This document shows, one piece after another, positions 30,603 through 41,475 of a DNA stretch of 64,000 nt (its first letter is position 1; every line of letters starts with the position of its first letter). A model generated the notes under the pieces. It saw nothing but the letters and a program-made list of their open reading frames with translations, was not told the origin of the DNA and did not search any database. Source of the stretch: Timema cristinae. Taxonomy: Eukaryota; Arthropoda; Insecta; Phasmatodea; Timematidae. Position numbers and translations under genes: made by a program. Location of the stretch: the NCBI GenBank assembly GCA_039000515.1, contig JBCFYV010000001.1, positions 18,329,928 to 18,393,927 of the forward strand. Reading direction: 5' to 3'.

Positions 30603-30603
<1 letters not shown>

Positions 30604-30929
30604 ATCTAGTGTTCTGTCTTTATTAATTATCTGTCACGTTTGAGAAGAAGCATCAATGTTGACAGGATTTTGATCAATTTAATAGCTGTTTGTCATTGCT
30701 ATATACTCAATATTTATTTTCTATGTATTTTAAAATATCATAAAATTGCAGATGGTGAAACAATATTGGGGGCACTAGTGTATACTGTATATAAATAAAT
30801 ACCATTTTTATTTTATTCTTCATTGTTTACCGTTAATTCTTTGTTAATATATTTTTTTAATTCTTACATTTATTCATACATAAGTTTTTTTTATTGATTA
30901 TTTTGTCTATGAATTTATTATAGACTAGC
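30603..30929. other. AT-rich stretch, nothing recognised
   Basis: No repeat or gene seen. Confidence 0.35.
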
Positions 30930-31068
30930 TAATCCACCCGCATAACTAAACTACGCGTGGAGAAGAGTGAAAAACCAATTAGGAAAATCCTCTAGAACAA
31001 CTGACTTGGACTCGAATTCGGATATCTCCATCATTGTTAGTCCAGACTATTGCGAGTGTGACTCCTTA
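30930..31068 (-). mobile_element. SINE-A head and partial body
   Basis: CGTGGAGAAGAGTGAAAAACC, then B box complement ACTCGAATTCGGATATC (~31012) and GTCCAGACTATTGCGAGTG. The shared tail is missing. Confidence 0.65.
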
Positions 31069-32163
31069 AACAATGTGGACACCAAAGTGGGCTTCAATCT
31101 CATTAAAGACGATTGTAGATCTATATGTGTTCAAGAGAAACATCAATTTGAAACGAAGCGAAACATAAAATGTCTACCACTGATAACTATAATGTCTAAT
31201 TAACGTTATCTGTATCTGTTTAAATAATTTCTTTCACCTCACTAAATGAAGCGAGCAAGTTAATATAAAAAATAAAACCAGTAGAAAAAAACACTACTTT
31301 TTTTTATAAGAGAGAGGCTCAATTTCTAGGATCTTTTCACTAATTTATTCTTAGACTTTTTTTAAAACTTTTATATGTCTTTTTTTTCTTCTCTCTCTCC
31401 TAGACGAACAATTTGTTTCTATGTCTTCTGCGTGAATGGTGTACTTATCACCATCTCTCCCCTACCCACTTACCCCCTTCATTCTCCCCACATCTCACGC
31501 CTTAGGACAGATTGCTCTTGGCTCTATTTTCACCTCCCCCTCCTCCTGTGCACACACCCCCTCCCCTGCCTGTCTTGCTACTGACAGTATTTCCCAGTAG
31601 CACTGCCAACATATGGGCGTGAAAAATTAGCTAAGACCACCTCGGATATTTCAGGAAATCAGTTACATTAAAGTACAATTAAATTGAACCACTTGAGTGT
31701 AAATTTTTTTTTAATTCGGTATATTTAAGGTTAGTGTGAAAAAAAATGCGAGTAATGGTCAGAATTTTCGAAGATTCCAATTGAACTAAAACAAATAGCC
31801 ATTATTATTATTTAGTATATAGTTTAGCATTATTTTACAAACTGTCATGTCCACAGTGGAGTTTGAAACAGAAATTTAATATAGGAGGAAAACAAAGTCC
31901 AACTTAAATTTCTCGTTGTTCTTCGTGGCAGATATTCAAGAAATTTTGAGATTATCATGTGTAGAAAATTAAACTAAACATATTCATTGAAATAATATGT
32001 TATTTAATTTTTTAAAAAAACTGTTAAAATCCAGAAATCTTATGGCATTCCCTTACATTCCGTTTTAACAAGTTATTTCCTAGGTTAAGTAATTGATCAG
32101 TCTTTGATTTAAAATTAATCTTGAACAGCACCCTAACACCTAACCATATCATCTATAACTAAA
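31069..32163. other. Gene-free stretch; CT-rich tract and Z fragment
   Basis: A CT-rich, C-clustered tract occupies 31380-31580. From ~31840 to 32040 there is a half of family Z (GCAGATATTCAAGAAATTTTGAG, then AAAATTAAACTAAACAT). The remainder is AT-rich. Confidence 0.4.
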
Positions 32164-32165
32164 TA

Positions 32166-33112
32166 CAGGGTTATTTAGATATCTAGATTTAAAATAATCT
32201 ATTTTAGGGTATGACTAGATGAATAGGCCTATTTTAACGTAATGAACTTAGGGTCGACGACGACAAATGGCGGCGTTACGAGAAGTTAAAGTTGACGCTG
32301 TATGCACCTGAAGGTTAGGCAACTTATCAATCTTCAGAACATAACAAGTGGAGTGTGTGCGGCGTAAATTATGACTAGTAACAGCCATTAAATTACCTGA
32401 CAACAGATACTCATAAGGAATGGCTGATTCTTTCACAGATATTCTTGTTGGCCTTAACAAGGACTGCTGTTGAATGCGCAGAGGCATATCGACTGAGGAA
32501 GTGGATTCACTTCTTATTGACAGCAGAACTTCTGTATGAAGAGAATTTACAGCAACTGTTGAAAGTAGTGAGCATCCATGTTGAGGCACAAGTTGAAATG
32601 ACTGACACCATCGTGTGTGTAAGGGGAGGTTTGCGTATCGTGATTCATATGTTACCTATTTCCCCTGGTGCATACAGCACCAACTTTGGCGTCACCAACC
32701 CAAGATTGGTACATACAGCACCAACTTTGGCGTCGCCAACCCCAAGATTGGTACATACAGCACCAACTTTGGCGTCGCCAACCCCAAGATTGGTACATAC
32801 AGCACCAACTTTGGCGTCGCCAACTCCAAGATTGGTGCATACAGCACCAACTTTGGCGTCGCCAACCCCAAGATTGGTACATACAGCACCAACTTTGGCG
32901 TCGCCAACTCCAAGATTGGTTCATACAGCACCAACTTTGGTGTCTCCAACCCCAAGATTGGTGCATACAGCACCAACTTTGGCGTCGCCAACCCAAGATT
33001 GGTTCATACAGCACCAACTTTGGCGTCGCCTACCCCAAGATTATTGGTTTGAAATACTTTTATAGTTACTCCCTACAACAATTATTTTTACCTAGATATC
33101 TAAACAACCCTG
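32166..33112. mobile_element. TA-flanked inverted-repeat element carrying a minisatellite
   Basis: Left end CAGGGTTATTTAGATATCTAG starts at 32166. The right end, reversed, reads CAGGGTTGTTTAGATATCTAG and stops at 33112. TA flanks both (32164-32165, 33113-33114). The arms continue with similar TTTAAAATAATCTATTTTAGGG versus TAAAAATAATTGTTGTAGGG. Deeper in, AAAGTTGACGCTGTATGCACC (32290-32310) is the inverse of the repeat unit in the right arm. Interior is GC-richer but holds no recognisable transposase. A non-autonomous Tc1/mariner-like element is the best reading. Confidence 0.75.
32671..33043. repeat. 42-bp minisatellite, about nine units
   Basis: Unit: CATACAGCACCAACTTTGGC, GTCGCCAACCCCAAGATTGG, TA. 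Starts: 32671, 32712, 32754, 32796, 32838, 32880, 32922, 32964, 33005. Units 1 and 8 are 41 bp, both lacking one C of the CCCC run; the last is partial. Variants cluster at the final base (A, G or T) and at CCCC/CTCC. The unit has no stop in any frame, so it produces overlapping open frames on both strands, including a 206-codon one. Confidence 0.95.
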
Positions 33113-33240
33113 TAAATAAGTAATAACACGAATATACATGATACTAAATCTTTTTGGGTTCCTTATACGATCCAAATAGACTCTGTTAGACATTGTTTTG
33201 GGATGTAATCTCAAACATTTTAAGGTAGGAATGTATGAGA

Positions 33241-33616
33241 CCCCGAGATAAGGTAAGGGTTTTTGCAGTGTTTATAGTGCAAATAATTTTGTCCAAAGGA
33301 AAAAAAAGGTCCTGTTGAAACCAAAAGTTTAATTTTATTTTCAGGTGATATCAACAGTTTTTGAATGTCTGTCATGAGCATAGCGAAATTAAATTAGACA
33401 CTTTTTAAATTAACAGAAAAGCTGATCATTAAATTCCAGGACACCTTTGACAGATATTCAAGAAATTCTGACATCATTGTGTTAAGAAAATTAACTTGTG
33501 TTAAGAAAATTAACTTCTGTATATCTACTGAATAAATATTTGATTTCTTTAGACCAGAAAAAATATTTTCCTGTAAATACAGAAAAGATACTGCTCTTAT
33601 CTCGTGTTCCATACAC
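33241..33616 (+). repeat. Family Z palindromic repeat, copy with intact ends
   Basis: Left end GTATGAGACCCCGAGATAAG and right end CTTATCTCGTGTTCCATAC are inverted. GATATCAACAGTTTTTGAAT and the inverse arm flank a centre of AGGACACCTTTGACAG. A 19-bp unit TGTGTTAAGAAAATTAACT is tandemly doubled at 33478-33515. Confidence 0.75.
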
Positions 33617-33716
33617 TCGCAACTTAACACCTTGAACTCACTTAATAAAACTAAGATAAGTTATTAGAAAAGTCTTGCCAATTTTATAAAAATCTGATTT
33701 AGTGTATTAATATAAG

Positions 33717-34745
33717 TTAAATAAATGGTACGGAACTCCGCACGGACTTTCTCGATCTATTGTTTAAAAATGGAGATATTTACGCAAAACTCGTTATATA
33801 TGTTAAACTAAATAATATAAATCAAGCAAACCCAAACATAAATTGCACTATACTTATGTAAAACTATTTTTTAGTCCAAGTTTTAATTTATATAATTTTA
33901 ATTTTAATGAATTAATGCTCTCATTTGTATGTTAGGACCAATAAAAATAATCATTATTGGGTTCCCAAGAGTCAACACTTCGTATTAAGATTTTAACTTC
34001 CTGTTAAAATTTTTGACATTTTATTAAGTATCGCAAATTTTCATGCCAGTGAATAGCTATTAAATTCCTCATTTATAAATGTTGACCTTTAAAAAATGTA
34101 GATATTGACTATTGAGTCTAAAATAGATATAGATAATTGTTGTACAAACATTTTTCCTAAGAGGTTTAAAGAAAAACAACATAAACTTTTAGAGACTTAT
34201 ATTTAATAACTCTATGGCATTGGAGAATTATTGCGTTAAAACTTTAGTATCTCTTTACAACTAAAACTTTTTAATGATAAGTAATTTCGTATCTCAAATA
34301 CTTTATGAGATATAAAAAAAGATAATTTACGCATCCGACCTGAGCATTTAAATTCATTTTGTCGAAATATTGAGAGTAGCCATTTTGTTTGTAATATTTA
34401 TAGATAATCAGAAATGAAATTTAATCAAAATCGGTATAGCCGATTTTGAGAAAATATAATATTTCCCTGTTTGCCTTTCAATAAACTACCCTTAATTTTA
34501 GGATTAGATATCAAATTCCAAAAACTTTCCAGATAAAACCTATGAAAACCCTAGATACCGAGTTTTAGCCCGATCGGTAAAATGGTTTAGGCTCTAGTTG
34601 GAGGTACAGACAGACAGACAGAGATACGGAAATTTAAAAAAAAATTTTTCGGATTCGGGTGGTCATAAACGTTGACATTCAAAAAAATAATGAGTTTAAA
34701 TTTTTTGACGTTTACAATACTTTCTCTACCTGTAAGATAGCTAAA
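33717..34745 (-). repeat. Family Y copy, long
   Basis: Extends the Y family 5' with TACGGAACTCCGCACGGAC, AACAC..GTATTAAGATTTTAACTTCC, then the common blocks and a CAGACAGACAGA run, ending ACTTTCTCTACCTGTAAGATAG (split at 34722-34741). Inverse of 47810-49470 over its whole length. Confidence 0.82.
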
Positions 34746-34896
34746 AATAAAAATACTATATTGAAACTGAAGATTCATTTAAATCCCCCTTTAAATATGT
34801 TTAAAGAGGTACGTTTATTGAAGCTATAGTGACTCTTATAAATTTAATTATATAATTTAATAAAACCGTATATTGAGGACGAATTATAATAACGCA

Positions 34897-35150
34897 CATA
34901 CCCGCCTCGGTGGCGTAGTTTGCTAACGCGCTGGTTTCGTTTATGGCCAGATTGCTGAGGACGGGGAGATCGAGTTTCGAATATCAGTCGGCTGAACTGG
35001 GGTGGTTTTTACCAAATGGTTTTCCACTCTCCCTCCACGCAAATATGGGTTCACTTCCTCAAAATTCAACTTTCCCAATTCCTAGTCTATTAGCGTAATT
35101 AGTACTTAAGCGTATAAGCCTAACGGGTAGTAAGACGCAGTAATAAATAA
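34897..35150 (+). mobile_element. SINE-A, full-length
   Basis: CCCGCCTCGGTGGCGTAGTT head, decayed B box GTTTCGAATAT, body CCACTCTCCCTCCACGCAAA, end GGGTAGTAAGACGCAGTAATAA. A partial match, TAACGCACA versus TAACACGCACA, flanks it. Confidence 0.88.
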
Positions 35151-36332
35151 AAAAAACTTTTAAAAAATAACACGCACACCCTTTCATCTGACGAGTTCTT
35201 GTGTTTTACCAGCCACATTTTAGAATATCTCTCAAATTACCGAGTGGAGTTGAAACTCCAAACTCCCAAGTAAAAATCAATAACGACAGTGCAAAAATAT
35301 ATTTGTACTATCAAGTGAAAAAGAAATCAAACAAATATTAACATCTATTTTTTGAATATTCCCTGATTCTGTCTGATGTGTGTATACTTTACTGAATATT
35401 GAAATAATTTTGTTGAAATATAGTTTCTAAATAAAACATGACGGTAACAGTTTGTCATTTGTCACATGTTCTAGTCTAACATTAGCTTTTTTTTGACAAA
35501 TTAGTTTACGTCTGAATGTGACGAACATTTATAGAGACAACTTGAACTTAATTATCATCCACGGACATGTCACTCTATCTATTTTATTTTTGTATTTAAC
35601 TAAATGTATTCTTAGCTTTCAAAAGGAAGAACCCAAGCTATTCGAAGTGGTATCACTGACTCTTTAACCTATTTTTATTTCTTCTCGTCACACCCCCTAC
35701 CGCAAGACAGCTGCCGTAACATGTCAGCACCAGTAGACGCTAACAAGATGTGACGTGACAAATTAAACGTCGTTATTTACACAGATTCATTTTGATCCTT
35801 TTTTTTCTCTCCCTCTCTTTTCTCCCTCTCCTTTACTGCAACATTTTTATCTCTTGATTTAAAAAAAAAAGCTTTTTTTTTGGTATTAGTTTTCAAGAAG
35901 AAGAGAACGTGTTCCAAATTAAAACATAATTATTGTTAACTTATTTGACAAAATGACTATTTAGGAAACCTATATTAATTAATATTTCGTACAGTTACTG
36001 TCTTCTGCTCTTAGTTGACAATCTAATGAAGTTAAAAATTCTAAAGTATTTTAAAACATAGAACAGTGTAGAAAGTTCAATTTAAAAAAAAGAAATCGAT
36101 GTAACATTATTTTTTATTGATATAAATATATATTAATGTACGTTTATTAAGATCTGCTGAAACCATTAAAAATACTAATTACATTCAATGGTATTTTTTA
36201 AATAGCTCTAAATACATAATTTTAAAACATTTTGTATGTAAGAAAAAATATAAATTATAACTACCAATTGAAAATTAATTTAAATGTCAATTAGGAAATA
36301 ATTACTTTAAAAAGAGTTTATATGAGATTATT
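35151..36332. other. Gene-free stretch
   Basis: AT-rich except 35640-35840, which has CACACCCCCTACCGCAAGAC and a CT-rich run. No exon or repeat family supported. Confidence 0.35.
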
Positions 36333-36628
36333 TAATTATTATTATTATTATTATTATTAACACCAGCGTCTTACAACCCATTCGGGTTATACGCACTTAC
36401 GCTAATATGTAATGGTTGGGTGATTGTGAGATGAAATGAAGGACCTACAGTTTAACGTGGGATCCGAACCACGGTGGAGGCCTGGCATTCCCCACATTCA
36501 CAAGTTGTCTTGTCAGAGGTGTAGGAAGGTTTGGTAATCAGATAAATCTTTGCCGGGACTGAGGATTGAACCTCGGCCGCCAGCATAGAAGTCTGACACC
36601 TTACTCCTAGACCACCAGGTCACCTATT
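36333..36628 (-). mobile_element. SINE-B, full-length
   Basis: Eight ATT units, AACACCAGCGTCTTACAACC, both B-box-like sites, and the head to GACCACCAGGTCACC. The flanks TATTTAATTA and TATTTTTTTAATTA are similar but not a clean duplication. Confidence 0.9.
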
Positions 36629-37606
36629 TTTTTAATTAATTAATTTAAATTAAAACCGATTGACATGAAGACTTTAGTCTTGACTGGTATATTTTGAATG
36701 TGACTGAGAGGTAGGGGTGCGAGTCTAATACAGGTTGTAACTAGATTTTTTCATATTATTTAAATCTTGCCTTCATGCAAACCAACTCATTTAATATTAA
36801 AAGGAGAATATCAATAGCAATAATGACTGGTCGAGTAATTGGTTTCTCTACATCCATATTTTACATAAAATTTAATAAAATATTTACTTTACAAAATGAT
36901 TCCTTGCCAAACTTCGACTTCCTTTATAAAAAAAATATATTGGTGGTTTCTGAGAGTTGGATGGTAATAATCCTTTTTTTGTAGTTATATTCTAATTTTA
37001 GAAGTTATTACTGTGTGCCCCATTCGAAAATGCGTCTTTAATAAAACCTAGCGTTTAGAAAATAAATTTTAGTTGATCAAAAAATCTTGAACATTATTGC
37101 TCAAGTACAAATATTTTAAATCACGTCTAATAGATTAGCCAAAAATTATGTAAAAGGAAAGTAAAGAATAGAGACGCCACCTATTTTACAGGAAATATCA
37201 TTTCGTCATTTCTTACTTATTAAAATGGCAGTTCTAAAATATAAAATTTTCTGTTATGATAGTGTTGAAAAAAAAGTTACTTTTAACTTAAATGTTTGAG
37301 TAAATATAGATTTATTTTTCTAAACATTTATTTTTATCGCAAAACTGTGATATTTTTCGTAAAACGTAGTAGAATGTGAGCTTATTTCTACTTTAATGAT
37401 TTTTCCTTGTAAACAAATAAAATATAAGTTTTTTAGTACTAAGGAGACAAATTGATTATTTTATCTTTCTGTAGGGACAGAAAAAAATACTATAGTGTTT
37501 TCAAAATGATAAAAATCACTACTTTTATGGGAATGAAAGACACCCTACACTATCTGCATCCAATCAGAGCTCAATGGTGACCAACTGCAATTTTATTATT
37601 ATTATA
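36629..37606. other. AT-rich stretch without a gene
   Basis: No exon, SINE or repeat family recognised. Confidence 0.35.
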
Positions 37607-38385
37607 ATACTACTATTAAGCCACATGACTGACTCACTCACTGACATTAATGTTCACCCATTTCCAGATGAGCTAGAAACTTGAAATTTGTAAAACTTAA
37701 TAGCTTCTAGCCTTTAACCGAAGGAAAATCCCAGAAAGTTAAAAATTTAAAATATTTAACTCAGAAAAAAAATTAAAAATTGTGGAGCAACTTTAAAGTC
37801 GTTGCGAACCTTTCTTTGGAGGTCTATCTGGCTAAACGGTGAAACCTATAAAAAACGGCTCTAAAATTACATTAGTTTACATCCACTTGCAAAGAAAACT
37901 CACTGGGTGTTTGAGGGGCGCAGCCCCCAACGAGCAAAGCGAGTCTAAGTATATTGCCTTGGACACCTCACAAACCTCTGCGGTTATCTCTAAACGTGGT
38001 GTAAAAGCAGTTGAGAAAAGCTCCTTGGGACTTCGGTCCAATTTTTACAGGCTTTGAGATTAGTAAAAAAGCAAAACTATTCAGTTTGAAACTACGGTGG
38101 TTCCGAGTAAAAGTACACTTTGTAAATGAATCAGCATAGAAAGGGGAATGAGAGGGAGGGATTGGAAATAAGGGGGGCTTTCAATCTTCAACTTCTTGAG
38201 AACAGTATTCTTGGAAATTAGCACAAACTTGATTTTTTGTTGGAAAAGTGACAGCTTAAAATTATTAGTCAAGAACATTTCAGGTGTGGTCAAAAAGTTG
38301 CGGGCAGACGGAAACGGCTTGGTGGGCTCCATGGCGCCCGCGGGAATAGAGTTCGGGGACCCCTTATCTAAGCTATAGAAAATGG
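37607..38385 (+). repeat. Family X repeat, longest copy
   Basis: Same order as 14886-15213 (TACTACTATTAAGCCACATG to GTTTACATCCACTTGC), then GAGGGGCGCAGCCCC and CGAGCAAAGCGAG (~37915-37945), two short palindromes. Sequence continues with moderate GC to ~38385, ending near GGCGCCCGCGGGAATAG. Open frames on both strands of the extension are not recognisable. Class uncertain. Confidence 0.6.
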
Positions 38386-39832
38386 TTTGTTACCATCTTC
38401 AACATTTTACGTAAGAATACAGACTTTATTTTGCAATTAGTCCAAGTAATTTCCAAGAAGTGTTTATGAGGATTGAATAGCTAGCAAGGTGAAGAACTAG
38501 GGGGGAGTGAGAGGCTGACTCAGAAAACTCTTTTTAACTATCTTCAAATACCGCATAAAGGATGCACGAACTGATAAGAAATGTTGCTAAAGTCTTCCTT
38601 TTTAAGAGGTAGTTTCTAAGCGTAGTAGAAAAAGAGACTAAAGAAAACCGTAGAGTCTGCACATTTTGAAGCCGACAAAAATCAATGGACCAAGAAATTA
38701 GCCTCCTAAGAGTTTTAACTTTAAATAACCCTTTTACATTTTATAACACCAAAAGTAAGAATCAAGAAACTAGATAAAATGCAAACGAAGTATTATTTTA
38801 TTTTAAGCTATTATCTATTTGATACAATCCTTAGAAACGATATGTTATCGCTGTAATTAACGTGCGTTTATAAACACAACGACTACACGAATTACAGACT
38901 AGCTTAGCCTGGTAAAACTATCGCTGTATTATATAACAAGATATAATACTAGATAATTTTTTTATAAATTCGTAGCTGTAAGAACATGCTTCAAAAAGTA
39001 ATAAATGGAGCCTGACCTTTTATGACTTAATAAATGATAAAAAAAAAGCCTATACAATTATTTGAAAATTCTAAAAGGTTACTTAAATTTACAAAAAAGT
39101 ATCTAAAAATGTAATAATAAACTCGTAATTAATGAAAATGACTAACTCAAACAAATACAAAGGAAAACTAAAAAAAAAAGTACAATGAAAAGCCTTTAAT
39201 AAATTAACTATGGCATTCTGATAAAATAAAACTTATTTACAAATATACGCTCCAGAAAAGCTATCCTATACAAAGCAACACATTCCAGCTTAGTGGTTGT
39301 CTCATCAGGAATGTGTATTTTACAATCCTCAAACAATGAGGATAAAAAGTTCATGATATACACTATCTTCTCATTCCAACAAATGTGTTAAAATAATTTA
39401 TGTTCAAGTATTCATTCATTAATAAAATACCTATATTATTTAAAACTATACTTATTCAGCATAAATACTTTAAACACATTCAAAATTGCCTAAAAATTAC
39501 TCATGTATGCCTAGAAAAGATAAAAAAATTATTTAAACCAAGAAAATATGACCTAAAAATCTAAAATAATCAAACATGACCAAGGTATTACCCATAGTTA
39601 TAAATTTCCACAGCTAGGAGGTCGTGAACAACATGTATGTATGTATAGTAGGCTACATGTTACGGTCAAAGACCGAAATACGTTACTTTGTGAATATGCC
39701 AAATTCTTCTCACCTTGGCCAGTTGATTAAGCCAATTTGCTCTGGCAGTGACATACATATGAGCGTTTGTCTTTAATGTACAAACAACAAGATGGCATGT
39801 CATCAAATACCGATCTATGGTAATTAAATACA
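38386..39832. other. Gene-free stretch
   Basis: Mostly AT-rich. 38390-38720 may still belong to the X element. Sequence at 39600-39832 is of higher complexity, with a reverse-strand 41-codon frame (39836-39714) ending in a perfect donor AAG|GTGAGA. It may be 3' UTR or exon sequence of the feature that follows. Confidence 0.3.
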
Positions 39833-39917
39833 TCAACTATATTCAGAATCTAACCAGGATTCATCAAACCACTGGTCAATCTCTCTGTTCACTTGGCTAC
39901 AAATATGGTCCACAAAG
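39833..39917 (-). CDS. Possible terminal exon, 27 codons
   Basis: On the reverse strand, after an acceptor-like TTTGGTAG (AG at 39919-39918), one frame reads FVDHICSQVNREIDQWFDES then WLDSEYS and stops at TGA (39833-39835). The acidic, Trp-rich composition looks like a protein C-terminus, but I do not recognise it. A SINE-A sits immediately upstream (39926-40173), with target duplication AA(A/G)CTACCAAA (39914-39925 and 40174-40184). So the acceptor is copied on both sides of the SINE. Other frames nearby are also open, and no polyadenylation signal lies within the next ~230 bp. Tentative. Confidence 0.28.
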
Positions 39918-39925
39918 CTACCAAA

Positions 39926-40173
39926 CCCATTCGGGGACAAAATGGTCTAAGGTGTTACTCTCACAAAAGACTAGCTGCCGATGATGAGGAGATTGGGGTA
40001 GATCCCAGTCGGATGTACTAAGGGCTGTTTTTCCTGATTTTTTCCCCCATTCTAACTCCACGCAAATGCGGGTTCAGTTCCCCTAAATTCAACCTTTGTA
40101 CTCCCTAAAACATTAGCGTAATTAGTACATAGGTGTATAGCCTACATGAGTAGTAAAAGATAGTGCTAAAAAT
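39926..40173 (+). mobile_element. SINE-A, full-length, with target duplication
   Basis: Head CCCATTCGGGGACAAAATGG, B box mutated (GGGTAGATCCC), body CCACGCAAATGCGGGTTC, end AGTAGTAAAAGATAGTGCTAAA. The near-perfect duplication around CTACCAAA (39914-39925, 40174-40184) fixes the insertion point. Confidence 0.88.
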
Positions 40174-40184
40174 AAACTACCAAA

Positions 40185-40517
40185 ATGAGAAGTATTACTA
40201 TCAATGCGCCTATCATTAATTTATTGCCATGTGAGGGCTACTTTTAAAATGTGAATCAGAATCACAGAAAAATTGAAACATACGAGTCAATGTCAAAGCT
40301 GAAGTAGGAGATTAGATCTGTGTGATTGTCCAATGATATTAATTTTAGTTTTTAAACGATCCATTAACCGAATTCAGGTAAATAGCAAGGTTTACAGAAA
40401 AGAACAAAGCAGTATAATATATTAAGAAGACACGATATTTATTATTATTATTATGTTATTTAATCACTAGTTTTTGTTAGAATTCGGTTTTAGCTAATAT
40501 AAAAACTATTTTTTTTT
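40185..40517. other. AT-rich stretch
   Basis: If the 39833 exon is real, this would be its preceding intron on the reverse strand. Nothing else recognised. Confidence 0.3.
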
Positions 40518-40760
40518 AATCAGTGTGTGTCACCAACTGTTCAAGTTATACCATTATGATAATACACTGAAAGGTTAGGGATAAGTAGGGAGGTATTTTA
40601 AAGCTAATATGCCCGTATTTGCGCATAAGGAAAGTGAGAAACCATTTTGGAAAGACCACAATAAATAAACCTGACCAGTATTCGAGTCCCAATATCCCTG
40701 TCATAGGCAGTCAAGAATAACACGAGTTATGACGCCTTAGACCGTTCGGCCACAGAAGTG
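40518..40760 (-). mobile_element. SINE-A, diverged
   Basis: Tail decayed (GTGTGTCACCAACTGTTC), body TGCCCGTATTTGCGCATAAG, B box complement AGTATTCGAGTCCC (~40680), and head ending GACCGTTCGGCCACAG. Confidence 0.72.
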
Positions 40761-41044
40761 GGTTTATTATAAGTTTAAATATTATACATTGAGTAAGATG
40801 TTTCAAGTCCTTTCGTAATGTTTCGAAGTTTTTTCCTTCCTTCAAAATGTTATAAAACATTTTTTTTTAAAACGTGTGTGTTGAAGATCAAACCGAAGGA
40901 GATATTTCACCCTCGACCAATCAGGGTCTCACCTAACCCTTGTTATTATTCACTATACATACAATTGTTTTAATAATGTACCCCACTTTATAGGTCTAGC
41001 TCTATTTTATTTTATTGATGCATTTGAAGTGATTTCAAAACACA

Positions 41045-41215
41045 CCAGTGGTCATGTGGTTTGAGATGTGATCTCACAAGAGCCTGGATAACAAGTGGCG
41101 TAAGGTATAGTTTCGAATATTGGCCAGATACGAGTATATTAAAAAAGGGGAGGGGGTTATTATTAATATTCCATTTAGCACCACGTCTTACTGCCTGTTC
41201 AGGTTACACATTTCA
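41045..41215. mobile_element. Two SINE-A fragments in opposite orientation
   Basis: 41045-41137 (+) has only the head: CAGTGGTCATGTGG and B box AGTTTCGAATATTGG. 41174-41215 (-) has only the tail, TTAGCACCACGTCTTACTGC. The tail stem-loop reads GCCTG-TT-CAGGT, with both bases of one inner pair changed relative to CCCG/CGGG. Confidence 0.65.
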
Positions 41216-41384
41216 TGTACATTTATTCAAGGTATTTTACGTGCATTTTCTAAACTGACTAATTATATCGGCACATGAATTATAAACTAACTTAAACCTA
41301 AAACAGACACAACATCCAGTCCCCCATCCGTTAATAAATCACTATGAAAGGGGAAACCCACATTTCACAAGTGATACAGTTTTT

Positions 41385-41460
41385 GAATATGCTAGGAATC
41401 AAACCTGGGTCCCTTAGCTCACCAGACAAACACGCTATCAACTGAGCTAAGGTATCGGAC
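41385..41460 (-). mobile_element. tRNA-like sequence
   Basis: Reversed: CCTTAGCTCAGTTGATAGCG (A box) and CAGGTTTGATTCC (B box), with GTCTGGTGAGC between. The T arm is plausible but the acceptor stem does not close, so it is a SINE head or tRNA pseudogene rather than a working tRNA. Confidence 0.5.
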
Positions 41461-41475
41461 CAGGTTATATTAATG

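Noticed and set aside
32445..33065. 206-codon open frame and four other overlapping long frames
   Set aside because: They are translations of the 42-bp minisatellite, which has no stop in any frame. No start context, splice sites or recognisable domain.
39300..39345. Hairpin ACACATTCC/GGAATGTGT as a terminator or small RNA
   Set aside because: Only 9 bp with an 18-base loop, no supporting context.
41385..41460. Functional tRNA gene
   Set aside because: A and B boxes are present but the acceptor stem does not pair and flanks look like decayed SINE. Same verdict for 24385-24478 and the loop of 45548-45686.
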